Assembly (NCBI GenBank): GCA_905250115.1
Contig: CAJNOI010000005.1
Location: 806,001-870,000 of the forward strand
Direction: 5' to 3'
DNA: 64,000 bases
DNA from: Adineta steineri
Taxonomy: Eukaryota > Rotifera > Eurotatoria > Adinetida > Adinetidae
The position numbers and the translations under genes are program-made. Below are positions 37,428 through 47,378 of this stretch, piece by piece (position 1 is the stretch's first letter; every line of letters starts with the position of its first letter). Under the pieces are notes generated by a model. That model had not been told where the DNA came from. It saw only the letters and a program-made list of their open reading frames with translations, and made no database searches.

Positions 37428-37467
37428 AGCAGATTGACTTGTATTCAAGTTTACAGGTCAATCTGCT
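37428..37467. repeat. Short hairpin
   Basis: AGCAGATTGACTTGTA and TACAGGTCAATCTGCT pair over 16 positions with one mismatch around an 8-base loop. Confidence 0.65.
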
Positions 37468-37500
37468 TTTCAACTCACTGAAAAAGGAAGAAATAAGAAA

Positions 37501-37713
37501 TAACGCGATGTAATCAAATACCCTTCGAATAATAATATTGACTGATAGTTGTGAGAAACCTAGTAGAAGAAAAAGAAAAAGAAAGAGAAAGAGAAAAAAA
37601 AGAAAAAGAAAAAAGAATTAACGCGATGTAATCAAATATCATTCGAATAATAATATTGACTGATCGTTGGAAAAAACCTAGTAGAAGAAAGAGAAAAAGA
37701 AATAAAGACGATG
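37501..37713. repeat. Direct tandem duplication (about 118 bp period)
   Basis: TAACGCGATGTAATCAAATA starts at 37501 and recurs at 37619. Each copy continues through TTCGAATAATAATATTGACT and CCTAGTAGAAGAAA into a purine-rich GAAAA tract. Confidence 0.8.
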
Positions 37714-38319
37714 TCGTGCATATAAGCTGCCATATCTATTGAGATATTATCAATTGACGTTTAGCGCAGAACACAACAGAATATTCTCCAACGCTTTTGT
37801 CATTTATTATTTTGTGTTGTGCAATATAACGAATAACTGTGAATAAGTCAACGAATAAACTATCAATTTTACGACGTTTCATCTCAGTAAGTTAAAAAAA
37901 TAACATTGACAATCAGTAAATCTTTTGTAATTGCGAACAACTTGAAAAAACGGTAACGATATGTAGTAAAGCAATACGAAATGCACTTCTATTTTCTCAC
38001 TCTATCATAGACTGATTTGTATTGAATTAAATACAGATAAGTCTGTTCTTTCTTTCATTTGTTTTCAATATCATACTTCTACTTTTTCTTATGATTCTAA
38101 TCAGTCACCTTCTTTTTTGATGTTTCCATTCATCACAACATTCGTCTATCGTGCGTCCCTGAACTTCCTACTATCGGTTTATTTGTTGTTTACTCATTAA
38201 TTTCATATGTTTTTTATCTTTTCTCACATATTGTTTCTATTATTTATCTTGTCTCTTCTTCTTATTATTTTTCTTTTCTCTCGTCTCTACGACACCCTCT
38301 TCTTCTTTCTTGCTACTAC

Positions 38320-38339
38320 AGACGCTCATGAGAGCGTCT
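38320..38339. repeat. Perfect 8-bp-arm palindrome
   Basis: AGACGCTC-ATGA-GAGCGTCT. Confidence 0.6.
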
Positions 38340-38588
38340 CAACTACGTATGCAGTCTAGCCTTTAGCATATGTATCTTCTTTTTTATCATACATATTATT
38401 CCAATGGCTTCTTTTTATTAACATATGACCTTGTAGGTGTTATCGCATATGCTCTTTTTTACTTATATACTGAATATGTATCATCGATTAGTAGACAGAT
38501 TATTTCTATTTCTTTTTTAATCAGAATAGGTCAGTATCTAGATTGGTTTCTTCCTTCTTTTTCTCTCTTCCTTTCATTCTTTCTGTAA

Positions 38589-38670
38589 GCCCTTCCAGCC
38601 GAACACTTGAAAAAGGCCGTACCCCCTACGGGAAAATGTTGCCATTTGGCAACATCCGGCCGGAAAGGGT
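38589..38670. repeat. GC-rich nested hairpin element
   Basis: Contains ATGTTGCC-ATTT-GGCAACAT (38636-38655), CCGTA-CCCCC-TACGG (38617-38631), and outer arms CCCTTCCAGCCG / CCGGCCGGAAAGGG. It is GC-rich within AT-rich DNA and non-coding; it could be a structured RNA or a foldback element. Confidence 0.55.
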
Positions 38671-39095
38671 TAACCTGTTTTGTGTTTCTGTGCTTTGTTT
38701 TTACCTCAAGATTCAAGACTTCTTCATCTCTCGTTCGTGCTTGTTTGGATTCATCTTCAAGCCAGTTTGTTGATATACCAATTATACGACAGACGGGAGA
38801 AAGAAAGAAAAAAATATCATTGAAATAATGTGGCGTCATTACATTCTCCAGTCTGTTCTTCTCTTTCATTACTGCGTCGAAACTTGATAGCCTCTACAAT
38901 GATTGGCTGTAAAAAGACCGAAAGAAAAAATGTCGACGCCATAAACGTCGAAAAATTCTGGATGTCATCATCAAACTATTGTTTTTCTCGGCCTAATATT
39001 ATTCACTAAACTTTCACTGGCTAGTAAATCATTTGATCCAATAAATTATTGTGTAAACGAATGTTTTAGAACGATGAGAAACTGAGATAACAAGA

Positions 39096-39235
39096 ATGTG
39101 GGTGTAAATGTTATATTCTTCTGCCACCCACACCCTCACCCTCACCCACACCCGCACCCTCGTCCTCACCTCACCCTCACCCTCATCCTCACCCACACTC
39201 TCACTCGCATCCACACCAACACCCACACCCACCCG
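39096..39235. repeat. Telomere-like element 17, longest tract
   Basis: A short left arm (ATGTGGGTGTAA) faces a right arm of about 110 bp made of CCCACA, CCCTCA and CCCGCA units. The C-rich arm is expanded by CACCCT variants. Confidence 0.7.
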
Positions 39236-39646
39236 TTCTAGTACGCATCGCAAAGATGAGATTGGATACAGCTAAGACAATATTAGATAATTCGATGTTG
39301 CTTGAATCTTTTCAATGCCACAGGTATTAGTATAAAGGTCGTAATATATGTAACATAAAGCTATTGTAGAGATATTGAAATAACGCGAGATGTATTGATG
39401 AGCCGAGTGCATGAGACCTTTGTTGACGATCTGCTTTGAGAATTCAATGAGTCATGAGATTCTTCGAAATGCTTCAGTACATTTAGTACTATAGTTCTGA
39501 GTGGCTTTTGGTGTTGTTAGAAGGTGAGTGTCTGTGTAGCAAAGTAAGACAGAGTTATATTCTGTGTATTGTGGTAATGCTCAACACTCTCACCTTCGTC
39601 TTCTATTATATGAAGGTACCCTTCAGTCCTCATCTCCTATTATTTA

Positions 39647-39701
39647 AAGATACCATGGGGACCTCAATGAGGACTCTTCATTGAGGACCCAATGGTATCT
39701 T
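39647..39701. repeat. Inverted repeat with 24-bp arms
   Basis: AAGATACCATGGGGACCTCA... and ...TGAGGACCCAATGGTATCTT match at 22 of 24 positions around a 7-base loop. Confidence 0.7.
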
Positions 39702-40339
39702 CAGATGATTGATGACTCAGTCTTGGCTGGAACTAGTGCATCCCTATCTTGAATAAGGTTATGTACTTTCATATTTCGAGTGAAAAAGCTTGTTGAAACG
39801 TATGTGTTACATTGTAGAATGCAATTTTGATAGAAGTGCCGAAATTTTTATTCAAAGCGATAGAATATTTTCATTAGGATTTTACGAGATAGGTTTTGAA
39901 GTGCAGTAATGTGAGTTTTTATAACGAATGAACACACAACAAGAAGGACTCACCAACTAAGAATAGCCCTAACGACTAACTAGGAGAATGCTACAAGGTA
40001 ACCCTATTTGGATTTCATTATGAGTGAGTTTTGATACAATTATAACCTTGGAAAGCACGAAGCACCTATGAAAAAACTGGTTTTTTGCATAGAGTGATTT
40101 TCAATCAAAGAAGGGGTTTAGTGGTTTGAAATGAGACACCATTCGGTTCGTCAGAATTTTTCTGATCAGAACATATCAAGAGCAGCAAAAATGAACGTTT
40201 CTTTACAGAGAAACAGCCGTAGGCCGCTACAAGTAGCTTATTATCCCCCGTCTTTTGCATAAAATTTGTACTTTTCAGATTTCACAAATACTTTTACGCA
40301 ACGTTTACGGTATAATAGATTGAATAATCAGTTTATACT

Positions 40340-41236
40340 ATGGGAGGATCTTCCAGTTCTGTTACAATGACAGCGGAAAATGCAAGGTTAACATTTCCTC
40401 ATCTCCAACAAGTATTTGATATTCAAGATCAAGAGATTGAAATAGAAAATACTCGGAAAAAAATATTTAATTATATTGTTTCAGGAATCGACCATGCGCC
40501 AGCTAATGATATTATGAAAAATTTAGTAAAATATGCGATCAGTTATATTACGGCCGCTGTAGAAGATAGCCAAGATCCGATAGATAGAAAAATCGAAAGA
40601 CATATTGGTAGATATTTATATACGCAACTATCAGCAGAATTTGATGAAATTAAAAGAAAATTGAAATTAATTCAACATTGTATGGCAATAAATGGATGGA
40701 AGGATGCATATGCTGATATTAGCTATTGTATCTCAAGATGTGGAGTGCTTTTAAGCTTATTTTTAAATAACATTAATCATGCACTAGCCATGGGAACGCT
40801 ATTTAAAGAACTATGTCTGGTATATATTGCTCTTGGATTGGTATTAGCAGAATACAATGCAGTACATATACCACATATAATTGATCGGTTTAATGAAATT
40901 GAAGAGGCTGTGAAAAAATTTAAAGAAGCAGCTGTAAGCCAGAGATTAAAGATGATTTTGTTGAAGTGGTGGTGCTTCACTGATCCGTTAAGACCTGATA
41001 TGATGGGTATTCAAATCATGGACAGATTAGGAGAAGATCTAGAAGGTGGTAGCTCAGATTCAGGATACTTCGATCTGGTTGGCGAAATAAATTCAATAAA
41101 ATATGAAGAACTTACAAACTACAAACGTCAATTGGAAAGTATATATAGCCACTATTTTGATAAAATAAAATTTCAAGCATTGGATCAAGCAAGGAACAGA
41201 ATAGCAACAATTGAAGTAAGGCGAGCAACTCAATAA
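40340..41236 (+). CDS. Intronless orphan protein, helical, putatively myristoylated
   Basis: A single exon gives 298 residues. The start MGGSSSS fits an N-myristoylation signal (Gly2, Ser6), suggesting membrane attachment. The rest is predicted mostly helical: IFNYIVSGI, IMKNLVKYAISYI, IKRKLKLIQ, VLLSLFLNNINHAL, FKELCLVYIALGLVLAEYN, then a long amphipathic helix. The 130-175 segment is hydrophobic but interrupted, so a membrane segment is uncertain. No family was recognised. Codon use looks normal for the window and the frame is long, so it is very likely a real gene. Lack of introns contrasts with most neighbours and could reflect retroposition or transfer. Confidence 0.6.
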   Translation: MGGSSSSVTMTAENARLTFPHLQQVFDIQDQEIEIENTRKKIFNYIVSGIDHAPANDIMKNLVKYAISYITAAVEDSQDPIDRKIERHIGRYLYTQLSAEFDEIKRKLKLIQHCMAINGWKDAYADISYCISRCGVLLSLFLNNINHALAMGTLFKELCLVYIALGLVLAEYNAVHIPHIIDRFNEIEEAVKKFKEAAVSQRLKMILLKWWCFTDPLRPDMMGIQIMDRLGEDLEGGSSDSGYFDLVGEINSIKYEELTNYKRQLESIYSHYFDKIKFQALDQARNRIATIEVRRATQ

Positions 41237-41514
41237 AACGTTGCAGAGTCAATTTTTGAATTTTACTCTAAAAATTATAAATGCCCTATAAAAATTTTAA
41301 GTATGGTCAATAAAATCATTAACTCGACATAATCTAGATTAAACATCTGTTTTTGTTTTTACCTTTATATAAATCAATCGAAAAACAGATCAATCTATCC
41401 TTGGCGGTGAGTTTAATAAGATAACTACCACAAGTCCAGAATTTCGATCTTATAATAGATCAATCTTCAGATGGTAGATAATTCTCCTGAAAAACACACC
41501 AGCTTGTAAACTAT

Positions 41515-41533
41515 CTTGAGGGTGAGGGTGAGT
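41515..41533. repeat. Telomere-like tract 18 (one arm)
   Basis: ATCTTGAGGGTGAGGGTGAG; canonical left terminus with GAGGGT units and no right arm. Confidence 0.55.
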
Positions 41534-41738
41534 ATTATGTTAAGAATTTGCTACGACTATAGTTTCGTCCTTTCTCAAGGGCAATACTCTTCAGGTAGCG
41601 TTTAGCACTGCATTATTTCATATATTAACATGGCAAGATATGTATCTACCAACGTTTAATATATAAACGTAAAGCAAAGCAGAGGTTTCTTATTACAGAA
41701 AATTCAATAGTTAGAGAATATAAGCATCACACGATATG

Positions 41739-41770
41739 TTTCGTCCTTGCTTAAGGGACCCATCAGGTAT
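41739..41770. repeat. Short dispersed motif TTTCGTCCTTGCTTAAGG
   Basis: The motif followed by GACCCATCAGGTA also occurs in diverged form at 41563-41599 and 46834-46860. Confidence 0.5.
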
Positions 41771-41979
41771 GTTTATATCCTATATTGCATATAGTTATAT
41801 TACTATAACCAAGTTTGCAATAGTCTCTTTCTATTAAAGAAAAATTTTGAATAGTAAAGATTATGTATGCTATATGTAAATATTTGTTTTATTCATGTAC
41901 AATATATGAATGCAAATAGAAATGAAGTGAATGAGTATAATTAACTATGTGATTAAAAATGAGTTGGATCGAATTTAAA

Positions 41980-42016
41980 GAGGGTGTGGGTGTGGGTGTG
42001 GGTATGAATGTGGGGC
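41980..42016. repeat. Telomere-like tract 19 (one arm)
   Basis: AGGGTGTGGGTGTGGGTGTG: the longest uninterrupted run of the TGTGGG unit in the window; no right arm. Confidence 0.65.
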
Positions 42017-42173
42017 ATACAAATAATTGTTATGTGTTTTGACTTTTGTGGTAAAAAAAAATAAATAGTCTTAACATAGTAATAAGTTGTTTGAAAAATC
42101 AAACTTTGGTAGTTTTGAATTATTTTGTAAGATAAATATTTTTCCAATTAGTTAACAATGCTTTATATATAAT

Positions 42174-42240
42174 GAAGGGTGTGAGTATGTGCGCATGAGC
42201 AAAGATGTAGAGATTGTAGTCATCTTTCCTCCACACCCAG
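42174..42240. repeat. Inverted telomere-like element 20
   Basis: AAGGGTGTGAGTATG left and CTTTCCTCCACACCCAG right, weakly paired. Confidence 0.45.
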
Positions 42241-42909
42241 ACTATTTTTATATATCTGATGAATTTTTATTCTAAAACAGTTCGAAATACCGAGAGAATG
42301 AAATTTTTCACAAAAATAGTTATTGCGCATAGAGAAACAAAGAACATGATTAAAAGTGAGTCCTGACAAAGCAAATTACTTGACAGGTTCAAATAAAAAT
42401 ATATCAAACTAATCATGATTTATTGATTAACGTCAACCATTTATTGACGATGATTTTCAATATCGTATTTTCATTGAAAACACGCTTGGTGATTAACACC
42501 GATATTGATCAATTCTCTTTTCTCTTCATCACATTCTTCTTCACTAAAATCATAGATTTTTCTAGAACATCAGAAAAAAAAGGATTATTTTGAATTTAAA
42601 TTCCATTTTATGCTTTGGAAAACAATAAAATTCAATAGAAAATACGAAATAAAATCATGAATTTTATTCATTAATCTAATCTAAAATCTATTTTTTTATC
42701 TTACCTACGACGAACAAAACCTTCTCTAGAACACTATTTTTTCTCTTTGTGTATTACGTAGAAAAAAATGAATGAGAGAAAAAGAGAGATATATAACTAG
42801 AGAGAAAATTTACAACGAGTGTCATTTTGTTTTCATCGAAGACAAAGAAGGAGAAAAAGAAGATTATTTTATTAGTTAACTAATTTATCAAAACAAACCT
42901 TGCTGAATA

Positions 42910-42970
42910 ATGTGGAATATCTACGTATTTATCATTATTCTTCTGTTCACTCTCAACAATGAAGCATCAG
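42910..42970 (+). CDS. Orphan signal-peptide exon, truncated by gap
   Basis: ATG opens MWNIYVFIIILLFTLNNEAS, a classic signal peptide, ended by a good donor (G|GTAAAT) at phase 1. The remainder should lie downstream, but a 100-N gap starts 34 bp later and sequence beyond it belongs to a minus-strand gene. It is a first exon of a secreted or membrane protein of unknown identity. Confidence 0.45.
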
Positions 42971-43004
42971 GTAAATAGTTTTGTTTATTACATACTGAAG
43001 ATCA

Positions 43005-43104
43005 NNNNNNNNNNNNNNNNNNNNNNNNNNNNNNNNNNNNNNNNNNNNNNNNNNNNNNNNNNNNNNNNNNNNNNNNNNNNNNNNNNNNNNNNNNNNNNNN
43101 NNNN
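43005..43104. other. Assembly gap (100 N)
   Basis: A run of 100 N bases, probably a fixed-size scaffold gap. It truncates the condensation-domain gene and the signal-peptide gene, so the join across it may be wrong. Confidence 0.95.
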
Positions 43105-44552
43105 ATCGAGAATGAAAAGAGTTGCGCAAGGATATGCTGAAAACGCTTTGACAATAGATCGATATCATCTTGATGTTTAAATATATCAGCTGAACAATTG
43201 AGAAAACATTCTGTACTTCGTATATGATGATCATGGATGATTGTAAGAGAGATATCGAATCGTGATATACCGTTCTGGTGATTTAGATCTCGATCATAGT
43301 AACCACTTATAACCGAACCCTCACTCACAGTTAATTCGATTGAATTTTTCTGTGTTATTGATAATATTAAAGGTTCGTACTGGAAAAACGTCGAAGGTAG
43401 CACATTATTTTCTCGTTTGCTTGAGGAATCAATAATCTGTTGATATGGTAAAGAAGAATGTACGAGAATCTCATTGCTTAGTTGTTGTACCTGTTGCACG
43501 AGACGTTTATATGTAATATTTGGATCAATTTTGATACGGTATAACAGAAGATTGAGAAATATACCAATCATATTTTGTATCTCTTTCTCAGATCGATTAG
43601 CTGTGCTGCTTACTACGCACAGGTCATCATCATGATTGGTTAGTTTAAATAAGAACGCATAGTAGCAGGTAAGAAACATTGAAAACATTGTCACGTTGTT
43701 GGTTGAAGCAAATAACATCATGGAATCGACAACATCTTGATCGATCGTAAATGCCGTTGAACAACCACGGCCAGAATGATGTCGATCAGTTTGGCCTTCA
43801 TCAGGCACCAAATGTCGTATTTTATCCCAGTCGTATCCATGCATCACATTAGCCCAAAATCGACGAGCCTTGTTCATTTTTGACTCTACACTTCTGTCGG
43901 TTAGCAGTGCCTGTTCGTACAATGCAAAGTCAATGTATTGTGGAATTGTTAACACTGATTGTTGATATTCAGTCGCCCAACATGCTCGTTCGAAGGCTTT
44001 TAGAAATGGTTTGTATGAGCTGAGATCAAATGCGATATGGTGAATCACAAAAATAATAAGATCGCCTTCATGTAGTGAATCACCATAATTCTCAGCAGAT
44101 CGTTGCACTACATGGCATCGTAAAACTTTTCCGTTTTCAACATCAAAATATTTTCCAATTGATTCGTTCGTCAGTAGGTTATCAAGTTGTTCAGATGTAG
44201 AAACACCTTGAGAATGTTGAAACGAATAGATATCGTCGGTGAGTGGTTGAATATTTTGCTCGATTTGATTATGCATTGGATTGAAACAAATGGCAGTGCG
44301 AAGAACTGTATGTTGCTGAATCACTGAGACTAACGATGAACGAATATGTTCTATTGACACTGAACCTCGTTTGATCTGCAACGGTACCAGGCTATTGTAG
44401 ATAGATAAATCGGAACCACTAAAATAAAGATTTTCATGCATGTAGATACGTTGTTGAGCAGATGAAGCTACAGCTTCTGTCCGACTAGAAATCTTCAGCC
44501 GTTGTACTTTATGCTCAGTGGTGGCTGTTGTTGATTTCTTTGTTCGAAACAT
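43105..44552 (-). CDS. NRPS-type condensation domain protein, 3' end in gap
   Basis: The open frame covers 482 residues before the gap. Condensation-domain motifs are in order: SSAQQRIYMHE (C1-like, about 30-40), HTVLRTAI (C2, about 81-88), VIHHIAFDLSS (C3, HHxxxD at 171-176, with Leu replacing the usual Gly after Asp), and MIGIFLNLLLYR (C5-like). These domains form the peptide bond in nonribosomal peptide synthetases; His and Asp are the active-site residues. No adenylation or carrier domain is visible, but the gene is cut by the gap. The ATG at 44552 gives about 28 residues before C1, so it is an N-terminal condensation domain. NRPS genes, judged horizontally acquired, have been reported in bdelloids; origin here is not tested. 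No introns are seen. Confidence 0.75.
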
Positions 44553-44985
44553 TTTTTATAATAAAGAACTACAAAAATATCTATTTCTAATGCAAAAAGC
44601 CGGTTACAATCTAGAAATTACAAAAAACATAAGCGCAACGAAAACATGAATTTGAACACACCAGCAACAAATTCTACATGATTAAACTCGTTATTTATTA
44701 TTGTAATTCGAAAATTGAAATTCTAGTTTCTATCGTTCGTATAAGAATTCCATGGACTATCCTCGTATAACAATATTCCGAAATCACACAAGAAGATGAA
44801 CTGAGAAAATAAGATATTATACCGGATAGAAAGAAAAAGACAATATGAGTTTGGTACTGTTAGTATGTAAGTTGATTAACTATTAGTAAATATTCACACA
44901 CAAAAAAACTTGTTCGGAACAAATATCTTCTTATAGGAATACATGAAGAATAGTCGAAGAGTTAATGTTTTTTCAATCGTGAAAA

Positions 44986-45055
44986 TAGGGTATGAGTGTG
45001 AACGGATGTAACTGTTCTATTCAATACACACTCGCTCACACCCACACCCTCAAGA
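44986..45055. repeat. Inverted telomere-like element 21
   Basis: ATAGGGTATGAGTGTGAACG left, CGCTCACACCCACACCCTCAAG right with the canonical terminus. None was seen downstream of this point. Confidence 0.7.
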
Positions 45056-46478
45056 AAATGATAAACTTTTAATGTCCTAAGGAAAAAAATAAATAAATTT
45101 TTATACTTTATTTTATAAAGATAAAGATTATCTTTATTCTTATTTCACAAAATGAAGATAAAGTAAAATCTCTATGTTTAACTCACTATATATCTACTGT
45201 CTCATATGCAAAAATCAAAGAGAAAAAAACTAAATTCAATCAAAATAAAACACTAATATTTACCTGGAATGTGGGATAAAGTTGTGAACTACATCCATTA
45301 ATACAACAAAATACAAATAAAACTCCAACATAATGAAATCACTGTATACAATATAAAAGTAATATCAATATATGAAAAACAATATGTTCACAGGTTCTTC
45401 AATAAATATAATATTTTAAATAGACAAAAAAGATAACTCTAATTCAAAAGAAAACATAATACTAACATTGTCTGTTCAATAAAGACGAATCAAAAGCATA
45501 TACGTATAACTAAAATAAACCACTGATATTTGCCAAAACTATAATATTAACATAATACCCAAAATAATAAAATAAATAAAATGTAAATAAAAAACCATAC
45601 TAACTTACATTGCTGCACATAAACCAAATCAGTGATAAATAAAAAAATAAGTCAGTAAAGTAAAACATATTACTAGCTTCGTTGCATTTGTATCTTTCTT
45701 TTATTAAATTTATCATGTTGTTATTATTATTATCATTATTATTGAATAATACACATAATCCTTCAATTTCCAGCAGTTGATGTTGGTCTCACTCCATAGT
45801 AATAAACTATTGAAACTAGTTGAAATGGTAAGAATGTGCTCGTTTGTATTATTATCATTCGTTTTCACTGCGTAATTAAAATTTTGCTTTATTTTGTATT
45901 TTTATAGAATTAAATTCATCATATTATTGTTATTCCTGAAGAAACCATATAATTCATCAGTTTGATGCAAAAAATGACGAACTTATTGCAATTAATGAAT
46001 ATTGAAGTTTATCGAAACGTCGAGATTTTGTACATTTGCATGAAGTTCTATAATTTTTACTTGAAATCCAGAGGACGAATGCGTTGTCGAAATGAATCTA
46101 ATAGACGTTTTGTTTATGCAATACAAAAAAAATGGATATACATATATATATATATGTATACGTGTACAGAATAATTATGTGTTATTGATGTGGCTTTGTT
46201 AGACTACGTGATTAGTTTCATGAGTCATATTCAAAACAACAACACAAAAATGGCTGCGTTGGCAAAATACGGTTAACGAAAGTTTTTTCTATCGTACCAA
46301 TAGAGAAAGAAATTGTAAGTATCTTATGACGTTTACGTAACGATAAGTATGAAGAAAGTTTTATATTATCTATTTATCTCTTATATGTGATGTATTAAAG
46401 ATTTACTCTTATCCATCACTTATGAATAGATAAAGGACGTACTTATCGTATACTTCATTGTCGTTAAATATCTGTTCG

Positions 46479-46590
46479 TTCTGTTTATTCTCTCAATGCA
46501 ATTGCATTGAGCCCAAGAATGATAAACCTTCATTCTATTTATTCTCTCAATGCAATTAAATTGTCTATCTTTCGTATTACAAAACCTTCA
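46479..46590. repeat. 54-bp tandem duplication containing a 20-bp palindrome
   Basis: TTTATTCTCTCAATGCAATT occurs near 46483 and again near 46537, each followed by AACCTTCATTC. The first copy contains the perfect palindrome CTCAATGCAATTGCATTGAG (46492-46511). Confidence 0.6.
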
Positions 46591-47378
46591 TTCGTTTTTT
46601 TCAGTCAATGATATTTATTTTGCCTCTTATTTTTGTTCGTCTCCATAGAACAATGTTTTATATGATAGAAGTAGAGTATGCGTGGAGAAAGAATAAATAA
46701 GAAGATCATTAATAAGTAACGGGTTTGAGGAATTTTAATTATTAAATAAAATATAGTGCAATGAATCAAGCGTATATTGATTATCATAAGTTTGATATCA
46801 CTTAGAAGCAATACAACTGTATTTTACGTTAGAGTTTGTCCTTGCTTAAGGTACTCATCATTTTTATATATAATTTGTAGTTATATGAAGTGATGAATAA
46901 ACATAACTATTTGTAAAAATTCTATTCTATAAAAAAATCAATAATAATACAGAGAAAGAGCAACAAAAATGTACAATTAATATTCTTTTACTAATATATT
47001 TTAGGTATGGTTTGATATGGTTGATTGTCTTATTGTTTTGTTTTTTTATTTAGAAAATATGAAAAGAATTAAATATATTAAACTTCTATCATATAGTATG
47101 TCAAGTAAAAGTAGAAAATATGTATTGAGATTTAATTAATAAATATGGAATTCTGATATCTAAAAATGTTAATATATATGTATCGATTTTATTAAAGAAA
47201 CATGTGCATTCATATATTCGTTTTTTTTACTATTTCATATTTATCAGCACCTATATACTAATATCGTTAGCATATAATATATGTACACATTCAGAATTAA
47301 AGATACAATATTTATTTTTTGTACATAAAAAAATACATTTATATAGATATTCGAAGTAAAAAAAAATAGATATGAGAT

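Larger units (their letters stand above)
35661..40339. other. 4.7 kb gene-poor region with hairpins and repeats
   Basis: No gene recognised. It holds a near-perfect hairpin (37428-37467), a tandem duplication (37501-37713), two GC-rich palindromes (38320-38339, 38589-38670), a long CCCTCACC/CCCACACC tract (39096-39235) and an inverted repeat (39647-39701). Confidence 0.45.
41237..42909. other. Intergenic region with repeat fragments
   Basis: Contains telomere-like tracts 18-20 and two copies of a short TTTCGTCCTTGCTTAAGG-type repeat (41563-41599, 41739-41770). No gene recognised. Confidence 0.45.
44553..47378. other. 2.8 kb intergenic region, boundary of the repeat-rich zone
   Basis: Contains the last telomere-like element (44986-45055), a 54-bp tandem duplication with a palindrome (46479-46590) and one TTGTCCTTGCTTAAGG motif. 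Otherwise AT-rich with no gene recognised. Confidence 0.45.

Noticed and set aside
38531..38869. Overlapping frames on both strands
   Set aside because: They cross the GC-rich hairpin element; translated hairpin rather than protein.
39029..39253. 74-residue Gly/Val/Arg repeat frame
   Set aside because: It is the translated CCCTCACC/CCCACACC tract.
42959..43180. Frame spanning the N gap on the plus strand
   Set aside because: Artefact of reading through N; the real signal is the short first exon ending at 42970.
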